DNA of 64,000 bases. Source: Montifringilla adamsi. Lineage: Eukaryota > Chordata > Aves > Passeriformes > Passeridae. The stretch is taken from NCBI GenBank assembly GCA_017590115.1, contig JAGGNK010006559.1, forward strand, positions 7,305,784 through 7,369,783, written 5' to 3'. Position numbers and translations under genes: made by a program. Shown here piece after piece: positions 53,701 through 64,000 of the stretch (positions are counted from its first letter, which is position 1; the number at the start of each line of letters is the position of its first letter). A model generated the notes under the pieces. It saw only the letters and a list, made by a program, of their open reading frames with translations. It did not search any database and was not told where the DNA came from.

Positions 53701-56700
53701 AAGGATTTTTTGTCAAAAAATTATAACAGCCTCTGGTAGAATTAGGCCTACAGCTGTTTTTCAGGATTAGCTATATTTTTTTCAGTGAAGATGTTATTTT
53801 AGCATGCATGGGCTGAATGCCCAACAAATCTGATTTATGAACTTCTGTTTCAGATTATTAGGAAAGCTCTAACAGAGGAAAAACAAGTGTCCACAAAGAC
53901 ATCTGCAGCAGATCTCGTGACAGAAACTGATCATTTTGTGGAAAATTTAATTATTTCTGTTCTGAAAGAGAAATTTCCCTCCCACAGGTGAGTGCCTATA
54001 GAAACTAACAATGACCTTTTTCTGTCCTGTACGTGCTGCATCTCTGACTGGTATTTAAAGGGAACTTTAAAAGTCTGTGTATCTTTCTTATGTCTCTGTA
54101 TCTTTCTTATATATTAACCTATTGTTCCTACACTTTCGTAGGACTCTTGTTTTTTAAAAAAGTACCATTTCCCTAAACTTAGTACTTTATATTTCCTGTG
54201 TTTCCTGATATATGTATTTAATAGCAATGTTTCCCCTGTAGGGACATCATGGATGAAGGTTTCATGTGGATCATGATGTTCAGAACACTGGTCTGTTGCC
54301 TACTGTATAAGAATTTTGCTAATGCTATCTATAAAAATAGAGCAGAAATATATGCTAGCAAAGGTCCCACCCTGCAGACCTTTCCTGTTGCCATCACACA
54401 TATGCATTTGCCAGATCAGGAGAGGTAAAAGTGCATTTAATTACATTTACCTTGTGTTCCATAGTGAGAAGGTCAGTGGGAAGCAGGGCTGTTTGTCATC
54501 ATCATCATTATTTGATGCCTACTCATAAACAGCCTATAAATTACTACATGGGGTGCAAACCTGAGGTTTTAAAAGTAGATCAGGTGGTCAATTCCTCTTG
54601 ACTTATTGTGATCCACTTGAAAATAACAACTCAGCTCATGTACAGATTAGAGAGAGGGTTTGTATTAGTTGCCAGGTTCGGTTTGATGGAGAGACTGACA
54701 TTGATTTCTACATTTGACTTCAGTGGATAAAATTAATTTTCCTGCAGAGCCAGTGCAAGGCCTGTGTATCCCTTAAATAGTGTCTGACTTCCTTCTAACT
54801 GGGGGCATCTCTGATGGGGATGAGCCTTGCATTCTAGTGCTGCGCAGAAATGAACAAAGAGGAAAATCTGAAGGGCCCAGCTACTCATCTGATTGTCAGT
54901 GATGCTGCTGGGCAAAAAACCAACACCATAAAAAGGAGCAGAAAGAATATTTTTATACTAAATATGGCTTTCTAAATACATGCTGTATGTGATGGCAGAA
55001 GCAGTACTGTACAGCATAGTGTGTGGTTCTTGGCTGCAATTCTCAAGAGAGTGCCAGGCTTTACAAACCTATTATTTGTGTAATATTCCTTCTACTATTA
55101 CTGGCTGTGCTCTTCTCTCATCTCCACTCTTATGTTAGTTTTTTTTTTTTCTTGAACAGTCTGGCAGAGAACATAAAACCTACACATTTCTCATAAAATG
55201 AGAATCACCAGACACACTCAAGTTCCTCAGAATGGGAACAAAAGTTGTAAGGTCAACATAGGCCTAGCAACTGAAAAGTCCCAGATTTTATCAGCTCCAT
55301 ACAGTTAATTTCTGACTTTATAAGTAAATGAAGGAACTGCCATTTCTTCAAGACAATCTTATTTTGTTGATAGTGGTTGTTTGGTTTGCTTAGAATTTGT
55401 TTAGATAATTAATGCATTTGGATTAAACAATAGATTAAAGCTAAATTTAACTAGACTAGATTAAAACACATGCACTGAGGAGTCTGCAAAAACAGTCAGG
55501 GGTTAAATTGAAGTACAATGAAAATATTAAAGTATCATTTATATTGTATTCAGTCTTTTGCCTAACCAGGTTGAAAGCAGCACAGAAAATTTCTGTGATT
55601 TCTTTTTCTTCTAAATCATCTTGAGTCTTATGTCCTCTGAATCAAAAATGGACTTTAGGTGTTAGAAAAATTAAAAGGGATCGTATTAGAATTTGCCATT
55701 TGCACTGATGTGCTTATGAGTGTTGAGATACTGGAATTAGTATATTTCCAGTATATACTGAAGTAGTGTATAACAGCATATACTGAGATACTCGGAAGTA
55801 AAGAGAAATACATTCAAAAAGTAATTCTGTCCCATGTTTCCATTTTTCTTCTTGATCAAGTGGTATGTATCATCTTCATTCACAGTTCACTCAAGTTTTA
55901 ATCTTTGTTCACTTTTTAGTACTCTGATGTGCCCTGGTGAGTCTTTTCAAAAGGATATTTTTTCAGATTGATTCAAGAGTTGTAGGTAGGCACAGCCAGA
56001 CTACCAAGGGCTGCGGGTTGCAAAAGGCTATCCCAACATTTACCCTTGCTATTTTGACACAAACTGTCATCTTTTGTGTTCCTTGTGGCTTTAATTCTGT
56101 AGACATTAAAATCAGGACACAGGAGTTTAGGAGGGTTACATCCAGCTCTAGCTTCCCATCGTTCTGTTCTCGGATCCCCGTATTGGGATAGGTGAGGCAC
56201 CTGCCCAGACTGTCTCCTGCATTTGACTGGGTATCATTCCTGCTGCAGATTATGGTGTGTTACAGCTTCCCTGCTCTTCCTGCAGTGAATTTCAGAGTGG
56301 AACCATGGCACGAGCAGATGTAGTCTAAGGCTTGGCTAAAATTAGTAAACTCATTTTCAGTGGGAGTGAAGTGTAATCCAGATTTGAGCAGAGGTCAGCG
56401 GAGCTGGCAGGCTGGCATGTTAAATTAACTATTTTAATGAGGTGTTTACCCTTCCCACTTCTCAAGCTGTTCCTAGAATTTACTCCAGTACTTCACACCG
56501 AGTGTTTTGCTTAGTTTGCAGGTTTTTACAGGACACAGAGGGAGACATGTGAGGTGACCTTGCAGGACTCTCACATTTCCCAGTGTTGAAGAGCAGTAAG
56601 GGGGGTGTTTTGTTACCCATTAGCCCAGATTTCATAAAATGTGCACCTAATTTGGTCTACATCCATTTTGGAAAAATTGCTCTTGAGCATGAAGATTTTA

Positions 56701-59700
56701 TCAGTGGCGCTGCTGTGCCCCAGCTCCAGGTTAGCATTTCTGAGCTCAGGGACTGCAGCATCACACCCCCACTGTGAGAGAAAGGCGAGGGGCTGGCTCA
56801 GGATGCTTCAGGGCAAATCATCTTACACAGAAATACTCCTGTTTTTAATGAGGTTCTCATTTCACCTTTCTTTGACTAGACAGACAGCAGCTATAGTTCA
56901 AGCTCCAGCTGGGGGAGCTGGCACAGGGTTGAAGCAGAGGTATAATTTATGTGGAATATGGATAATCTGAGTGGGATGGAAGGTGCTCTACCTACAAGCT
57001 GAACCTCCTCTGCATCCAGCAGCACAGACAAGGCATGGTTGGGTTTGGATGCTGATTACAGGATTTGTTAAAGCAAAAGTCAAGTGATCCAGCACCAACA
57101 AGACAAAATAGTGGAATATTTAGAGCAAGGAGATTGCAAAGTGTTATGTTGAACTGAGAGTTTCAAACACCTGTTCAAGTCTTTCTCATTTTTCAGTTGT
57201 GCATTAGCACTTTGTCCTTCAGCTGTTTCTTTTAATGGAGATGAAAATAGTAACAAACACTTCCTAATTCCCTCTTTGTACCAGCTGGGGGTCTATAATG
57301 CCCTCAAAATAGTCTGTTTCTACTTAGGTTGAGGCAGAGTAGCATTTGGAAAATTCAAGAGGTCTCCTCCTGTGCTGTCTGCAGAACATTTTAAACTCAT
57401 GGCTTCAAGTGTTATCTGGAATCGTGAGGTACAGGTTGAAGACACAAAATAAAATAGCTGCTACTCTAGTCCTAGGGATGGACTCTTTTGCAAAAGACAT
57501 TTTCTCTTTATTTTATCCTTTTTTTTTTCTCTTTGTGTCTTTGAGAGAAGCTTTTTTGTCTTCAAGCATTTGCAGAAACTCTGAATACCACTACCAGCTG
57601 TTCAAATGTGAAACCACCAGCAAGATTCAGTACTAGCAGTTGGATTCCACTCCTGCTGTACATAAAGGATTTTATGAAAATCTGTGAAAGTAGCACCTGC
57701 ACATCTCTTACAGAAAGAGACCTTGGGAAGTTTATGGGAAAGCAGGGATAATTAAGGTTGACAGGAAATGTGCCAGAACTGGATGTTCATTTCCCAGGGA
57801 AAAAGAAGAAAAAAAACTACTAAAAGAAACTGGGACAGAACAACAGAGGAGAAGATAATCTCAGATTTCATTTTGTGCCTTGTGCATCCAAACAAACAAA
57901 CAAAAAATAATTTGATGATTTTTTTCTGGGTCATGGGAAAAAGAAAGTCCAGCTTTGTAAACCTCTTCATTTCCTGAGTCAGATTACTGTAAAAAATACA
58001 GATAGGAGCAAGATTGTGGGTTTTCTAAGAGTGTGTTATTTCCTTCTGACTGAATTAGATTGCAGAAGAGAAGCAGGTACAGTTTGCAGTTTATATTAGT
58101 TACTTCAAGAGACAGACTTAACCCATAAAATTATATTCTGCATAAAATAAATTTCTCCTTGAGTTCCAGGGATGCCAGTTCAGAATCATTTCTACATTCA
58201 TTTTTTTGGCTTCCTTAATGGTGTACTGGGGAAGTGTACATAAATAGAGTTCATTTTTGCCATGTAAAATAGTATGCTGTAGATTTGAGAACTCTCCCTC
58301 AAAGTCTCTATGAAAGTTACCAATTCCTAAATTTAAAAAGCAGTATGTGTGTTTACATTCATACAAGAATATTTTATGGAGAGAGGGAGAAGTTCTCCCT
58401 TAAAAACCAGAATGATGGGGTTGTGCTTTCCAAGTCATGTATGTAAGCTAATGTTCTGGGATTCTTGTTTTACCCTTGCACCAAATGCAGGTTTATTGCA
58501 GAAGAATCCACTGCTGCAGGTTCAAAATGTGTCCTCACCGACAGTCCGACCTGGATTATTGACCCTGTTGATGGAACGTGCAACTTTGTGCACAGGTAAA
58601 TGGCCTGGGAAACCCATCAAAACCCAAAATGTAGCTTCTCACAGGTCCTCCCTGTGCTTTTCCCTAGTGGGGACTCACACATAGGAGCCATCCCTTTATC
58701 TCCTGGTACCTGGCATGGTGTGTGTGGAGGAGGCTGTGTTTGTGCCATTATCTGGAGTTTGTGCCACTGCCCCTGGCTCACACTCCCAGCTCACAGCCCC
58801 AGCTCACACTCCCAGCTCACAGCCCCAGCTCACACTCCCAGCTCACAGCCCCAGCTCACACTCCCAGCTCACAGCCCCAGCTCACACTCCCAGCTCACAG
58901 CCCCAGCTCACACTCCCAGCTCACACTCCCAGCTCACACTCCCAGCTCACAGCCCCAGCTCGCTCACAGCCCTGGCTCCCCCACAGCCAGCACACATTAG
59001 CGTGCAGGACCCGAGCGAGCGGTGCCGGAGGAACAAGGCTGTGCTGTGAGCACACTTGGCCCAGCGCCTCCCTAGGTTTCGCACATTCCTTCCAGGAGTT
59101 CTCCCCTTCAGACACAGGCGCTTCCTTCTTCCTGGGAAGTGCCACCCCTGCGTGTGTGTAGAGCAGCGCTGACAACTGAGCTGTGCAGAGATGCTGGTGT
59201 TACATTTCTAAAGTACCTCTGCAAAACAAAATCTAGAGGTCCTTGCTGCAAAAATTAAGATTTTAATTCACCATTCGAGTGTTAGGAGCTGTGAACTAAT
59301 GACTATTCATAATATTTGTAGTTAGAAACCCTGCCTAATAGTTAGCGGCTTTAAAATAGGTACAATTTTCATAAAGAAAAAAAAAAAAGACTAATTTCCT
59401 TGACTTTGGGTGCAATTACACAGAATTCCAGGGGAGGTGGGCGGTATCATGTGTTGATATTTCATGCAATTAAGTGACATTTCCTCTTTCTAGCAATATT
59501 TTCTGGACTTCCTTTTTGAAATATGTTTCTAAGAAATTAATTTATTTCATTGTTTAAAATGTAATAATTATGCAGTAGTCAAAAGGACCGAATTAAATAC
59601 ATGATCATCACTTCGAAAAAGGACAGCGTAGAGGAATTTGTTTCTTTTTTGTGTTGGTGTCAGCAGCTAGGCATCTCCATGCTACTTAATTGCCATCTCA

Positions 59701-62463
59701 GATGCAAAGCTTGATCGAAGTGTGTTCTTAAAAGCAATGACTTGTTATAACATTAGTGGTTTTATACTGGATGATTCCATTGCACTAAAGCAAAAACATC
59801 CCTAAAATACACTACATGTTCAGTGTAAAAATTGTGATGTTCTCATGAGTTTATTTCTTGCCTTCTCCAATATTAACTTACATTTTAAAAGGAATTGATG
59901 AAGTTAAAGAGGCTGACAAAGGAGAAATACTGTAATGTCAAGGGCATTTTGACAAGTAAATTCACAGAGCTCCATGTGGGGTTTTGTTGCCTAAGGGGGT
60001 TGCATAAGGAATAAGTTGAGAGATTTTTCATCAGTACTACTTCATTTCTTATTATTTCATATTTTCACAGATTTCCAACAGTGGCAGTGAGCATTGGATT
60101 TGCTGTTAACAAAGAGGTATGAAGTATGTTCTTTAAGATGGGCGCCTGAGAGTTGGCAGAAGTCGCAAAACCGTGTGGGAACTTTAAATTTAAAAAAAAA
60201 AATTAGGAAAATCAGTCACTACTCAGGTTTTCCTATGCTTTTTAAATGCATCTGATCATGCTCTACTCATCTAAAATCATAGTCCTGCAAAACCTATTTA
60301 TGCCAACTGGCAATTAAAAAAAATTCTATGTATTATTAAAAGTATTATGGGATTTATTTGGAGAAGAAGGAAGTACTGGTGTGAGCAAGGTTTAGTTAGA
60401 CAAAACCATAATAAGTTTGATTTAGTGCAGCCTCTTCATAACTTAAACATATATACCAGTGTTCCTGTGTTATTATTATTGCTTCTTTCCTGCTAGCAGT
60501 ATCTGTGAAAGCTAACTCCTGCTAGGAGTCAATGTAGAGCTGATTTTATGAAGAGTGCAAAATTATGGGCCTAGTTCATTCAATCTGCATTTGTATTTTT
60601 CTTAACATAGTAAAATAGCTATATTTACCACATAAGACCTTGATTATAGTGAGGGTGGGAAGGTACCTAGCCTTCCAATGTGCCATTTTGAGTTTCCTAG
60701 CTACACTCATTTGTGCTAGTGCCTTTTCTCCAGATGTTGCTGGTTTGCAATTTGATATATATCTATGAAATAACTAGTTACTCAAGTTGCCAATGAATGT
60801 GCCTCTTTCAGCCTAATTCCACAATCTTTAATATATGTATAGCTTTAAGCAAAGCCAGCAAGAATTCTGTGCAGTAACAACCAAGTTTTCAGATGTGCTA
60901 GTACCTCTTACTGATTTAAACAGAATAATGTTGTGTACTTCTCTGGTTAGACTTTTCCAACATGGAAACTGCAGAGAAAAGCTTCCATGCTTTTCTGAAA
61001 TTTATTCATTGCCAAAGGTTCTTTTGAACACTACATTTTATTACCAGACAGTTTTCGCTGATATTTATGTTTTCTAGAACACCATCATGATTTTGATGCT
61101 GCATATTTTGGGTTATGTAAACTAAACAAAGCTGAAACAAAAGTAAAGCATGCTGTTAAATCTCCCTCAATTAAACAATTAGGACAAGCAGAAAAAAAGA
61201 GTAAACTGAAAAGGAGCCAAAGTACACACAGGGGAACTGGCCTGATTATAAGCCTTGAAGAAATTCCTGCAGATGTCTTTAGGGAAAGAGTCTATAAATA
61301 GTGTGTTCCTCAAAAAAAACCCCTTGGTTTAGATGGGACTTCAGGGTAGGGAGCCAGGACAGTCTTTAAATTGTCTCTGATGAGCACCGAGTGCAGCAGG
61401 AGAAGATTTGAAGTCTAGAACACCTGAGATGTTTTCTTGACCTTGTGGCCAACTTCAGACACCTCGGGCAAGTCACTTAATTTTTGTGTAACCCTAAATT
61501 AAATAATGCTAATATTACTGATCTAGGGGCAATTTTCAGAGCTGACCCTTGAAGTTTTTTAAGTGCTTTAAAGTCTTTTGGTGAAGCCTACTAAAGTAAT
61601 AAATATTTCAAATACCAAGGGTCTAATTCTGACCCTCTTTTCATTGGTAAACAGAATCTCCCATGAAAAGTCCAGTGTTGCACATTCCTAAGCTTTCATT
61701 TAGGGTATTTCTGTCCAAACTCCTTCTCTTGGAGTCTTGTGATTTCAAGAGATCTTCACAAAAGGATTTTGCAGAGAAGGATTTGAACCAGTGACTAGAG
61801 AGTACTGCTTTGATTGAAAACGTAGGCAAATTCAATGCGCCACGAAAGCTGAGGTGCCTACAAAAGCATCCACTGTTAGCAGAGGGTGCCATGACTCCTG
61901 AGGTTGGATGCCTGACTGATCCTGGGGCTGCAAATCTTTGTGGTCCAGCCAAGGTCAGTGGGGTTGCTTCAAGGAGTAACTGCTCACCAGTGAAAGCAAA
62001 GCATTCAGAGTCTTGCCTCAGAGGTCTTGCGTATTTTCAGTAAAAACATTTCAATTGCATTTGAAAACAACTCAGTGTTTAATCCATTCTAATGTGAACA
62101 GAAACAAGCTGTGAGTAAGAATTTAGAGGATCAGGAACACATTGCATTAACTTTTCTTTATAAACTGAATTTTATATGACCTATATCTCAATATCACATT
62201 AATAGTAAAATTTTTCCAGTTTTTTAGCATCAGTGTAATCTTTAATATGTGTACCAATTAAAATATTGCTGATCTTTTTGCCATTAGTAGTTGTTTATAT
62301 TTATGATGAGTAATTTGAGTTGCATTCATTTCTTTCCTTTTCAAAATCTTAAAGCTTGAATTTGGTGTAATTTACCACTGCACTGAAGAACGATTATACA
62401 CTGGTAGAAGAGGTCAAGGGGCATTTTGTAATGACAAAAGGCTTCAGGTATCAAAAGAGACAG
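47755..62463 (+). CDS. IMPA2: IMPA2, inositol monophosphatase 2, first five coding exons (partial)
   Basis: Magnesium-dependent, lithium-sensitive cytosolic phosphatase that releases free inositol from inositol monophosphates and feeds the phosphatidylinositol cycle (family knowledge). Five plus-strand exons join in frame: 47755-47790 (start unresolved), 53854-53987, 58491-58595, 60071-60116 and 62355-62463. They carry [20 protein letters not shown], the metal-ligand Glu region FIAEES, the IMPase signature [27 protein letters not shown] and [20 protein letters not shown]2 rather than IMPA1 is indicated by the GQIIRKAL and ERLYTGRRG residues and by position beside MPPE1. The remaining exons, including the C-terminal metal-binding Asp in the WD motif, lie beyond 64 kb. 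No break is seen, apart from the missing ATG in exon 1. Confidence 0.93.
47791..53853 (+). other. IMPA2 intron 1
   Basis: About 6 kb. The first few hundred bases belong to the CpG island; the rest is AT-rich without recognised genes. A T-rich tract at 50282-50332 and an A-run at 50379-50398 could pair as an imperfect hairpin. An A-rich low-complexity stretch lies at 53459-53500. Confidence 0.5.
53854..53987 (+). CDS. IMPA2: IMPA2 exon 2
   Basis: Acceptor TTCTGTTTCAG, donor GTGAGT. Encodes [20 protein letters not shown], then [13 protein letters not shown] and KEKFPSH. It leaves in phase 2. Confidence 0.96.
53988..58490 (+). other. IMPA2 intron 2
   Basis: About 4.5 kb of AT-rich sequence with only short unsupported frames. 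No named repeat recognised. Confidence 0.5.
58491..58595 (+). CDS. IMPA2: IMPA2 exon 3 with the IMPase signature
   Basis: Acceptor CACCAAATGCAG, donor GTAAAT. Encodes [20 protein letters not shown] and [14 protein letters not shown], carrying the metal-binding Glu and both Asp residues of the active site. Confidence 0.97.
58777..58962. repeat. Minisatellite of 13-bp units in a 26-bp higher-order pattern
   Basis: Two related 13-mers, CTCACACTCCCAG and CTCACAGCCCCAG, alternate almost strictly for several 26-bp dimers, then the first type appears three times in succession before the array ends. It lies in IMPA2 intron 3. The Ser/Pro/His-rich frames over it are repeat translations. Confidence 0.95.
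58963..62354 (+). other. Remainder of IMPA2 intron 3, and intron 4
   Basis: Apart from exon 4 (60071-60116), no gene, RNA or named transposon is recognised. The short frames at 60835-61077 and 61641-62043 lack any domain. Confidence 0.5.
60071..60116 (+). CDS. IMPA2: IMPA2 exon 4
   Basis: Acceptor ATTTTCACAG, donor GTATGA. 46 bp, encoding [15 protein letters not shown] after the split Arg codon. Confidence 0.95.
62355..62463 (+). CDS. IMPA2: IMPA2 exon 5
   Basis: Acceptor AATCTTAAAG, a poor polypyrimidine match but with intact AG. Encodes [20 protein letters not shown] and [15 protein letters not shown]. Donor GTTGGT is weak; the exon is nevertheless clear from the protein. The next exon was not found before 64000. 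Confidence 0.93.
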
Positions 62464-64000
62464 GTTGGTCTAGATTTTGTTAGAACTCTAAAAGGAATAT
62501 ATTAATTTTGTTTCAGAGTTGTTGCAAATCATCATTAGGATAATGAACATCATTATCCTGATGGAAAGTATTTCACCTGCATGATAATTTTGTTGTTTTG
62601 TGTTTGGTTTTTTTTTCTGAAAAATCACTTTCCTCCTTTTCTTTTTAAAATATACATCTGAATATGAACTATTTAAATAATCCTAAATTATTTTGCTTCA
62701 CAACTGCTGTTTAAAATAAGGAAGAATGTGTGGATTCACCAGTTTCATTCCAGCCAAGCCCTGGCATAACTTTTTATAAGCCGGATGCAATGGGAATGGT
62801 GAATCGAGTTCAGAGTATGATTGTGGCTGCTATTCACTTCTTTTCCAATGCACTTGTACGTCACAGAGTGTCTGGTGTCTGTAGGCAAATGTGCTAACAG
62901 TGAATTAAAGGGTGCATGCTTCATTAGGGGTTCTTTAACAGCTTGCTCTGGTGTGTGAAGTGTGTTTCGATGTACAAATAGCCAGCAACACTTGGCCAGC
63001 GCTTGAATGGAATTCTTTTATCTTTTATTTATATTTAAACCAAGTCATAGGCCTGTCTGTTTACCTAATGATGATAGAAAACAATAATTTGGTATTATTT
63101 AGAGAAGTTTTCTTTTAGTTAATCAAAATGCGAGGAGAGCATAGCACTCAGCTGTAAATGGAAGCAGACATGTGACAGAAATGTGCACCACTGTACACAT
63201 TAGGTGGTAAAAATTTCACCCCAAAGAGAGATTTAATGAGCTCAAAACACAGTATATGCAAACATTTTGACATACAGATTTCTTTAGTGCCTGAAGCAGA
63301 CCCTGCATCAAAATTTCACCTGAAATTTTGGAAGTTCGGCTGTTCATCTAAGTTAACAGTGATCTGAGGTCTACATATTTGGAGAGACGGATTGTAAAGT
63401 CATTGTAAATCTTAAATCCCTAAGATTTTAATCATTGATTATACATCACATTTTAATCAGTGCTCAAATATCTCATATTCCAAAAAAGCCCATACTGGCA
63501 GAGACTATGAGGGAGAGCTGGAGGTGCTCCCAGTTGGACTGCATGAACCACTGTGGAAATGGCCTCACACACTTTTGCAGTCAGTTCTGGTTTCCAGCTG
63601 AGCAATGAACAATTTTGGCACATGTCACTTCTGTCTTCCTTTCTCTAGACATCCAGTCTATGTGGGTGTCTAGAACACAGCAAGGGAAATAGACCTTCCG
63701 CCCTTCCAAATGCTTTGAAATGTTCTTTTGTTTTGAGATACATCGTTTTGTGGTGGGAAATTTTCACCAGTGAAGCTGGATCTGCTTTAATCTCACTCCC
63801 ACTGATATTAGAAGTGTTTTAAATCACAGTTGCTCTCTAAGGGCTGTGGCTTCAGTGAAATAAACCAACTCTGGAAGACAGACTTGTGTTTCCCTCTACC
63901 TGCCACTGGAATTGAAGTGGCCATGATGTGTTTGAGATCTAAGCTGTCATGTCACTTGATGCCATTTGTTTTCAGGAAATGTGAGTGTTGTGTGCTGTTG
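62464..64000 (+). other. IMPA2 intron 5 to the window edge
   Basis: No sequence resembling the next IMPA2 exon was seen, so the intron runs past the window. AT-rich and featureless. Confidence 0.55.

Noticed and set aside
58777..58962. Regular repeats that might suggest a CRISPR array
   Set aside because: Vertebrate sequence; units are contiguous 13-mers without unique spacers.
58600..59161. Ser/His/Pro-rich frames of up to 149 codons
   Set aside because: Translations of the 13-bp minisatellite in IMPA2 intron 3.

Overview
The window is from a bird genome. The genes are interrupted by GT-AG introns, the dispersed repeats are CR1 LINEs ending in the ATTCTGTG repeat, and there is a degraded avian-type endogenous retrovirus. 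Gene order (GNAL, MPPE1, then IMPA2) matches the human 18p11.2 neighbourhood as I remember it. I cannot name the species.

Layout. 1-9.8 kb: last five coding exons and 3' UTR of GNAL (G alpha olf), plus strand. 9.8-22.4 kb: complete coding region of MPPE1 (PGAP5, a GPI-anchor remodelling phosphoesterase), minus strand, nine coding exons, 395 codons, tail to tail with GNAL; a CR1 copy lies in its 5' intron. 23.8-31.6 kb: a six-exon minus-strand gene for a predicted coiled-coil protein of about 225 residues. Its last two exons resemble the C-terminal tail of the centrosomal protein CEP290. I know no named gene at this place and regard it as the most interesting item here. Its intron 1 holds a very AT-rich microsatellite field with a nearly perfect 324-bp tandem duplication, and its CpG-rich promoter holds a GC-rich minisatellite. 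32.0-38.05 kb: a defective class I (gammaretrovirus-like) provirus with one LTR, a tRNA-His-type primer site, broken gag, pol and env, a nested solo LTR and no recognisable 3' LTR. 38.2-41.5 kb: three CR1 copies. 41.5-46.9 kb: no gene recognised. 47.0-48.2 kb: CpG island. 47.8-64 kb: first five coding exons of IMPA2 (inositol monophosphatase 2), plus strand; the gene runs off the right edge.

The host genes share no pathway. GNAL couples receptors to adenylyl cyclase, MPPE1 trims GPI anchors at ER exit sites, IMPA2 recycles inositol, and the coiled-coil gene looks centrosomal or ciliary by resemblance only. All exon boundaries were read by eye from splice consensus, frame continuity and family resemblance; no alignment was run.
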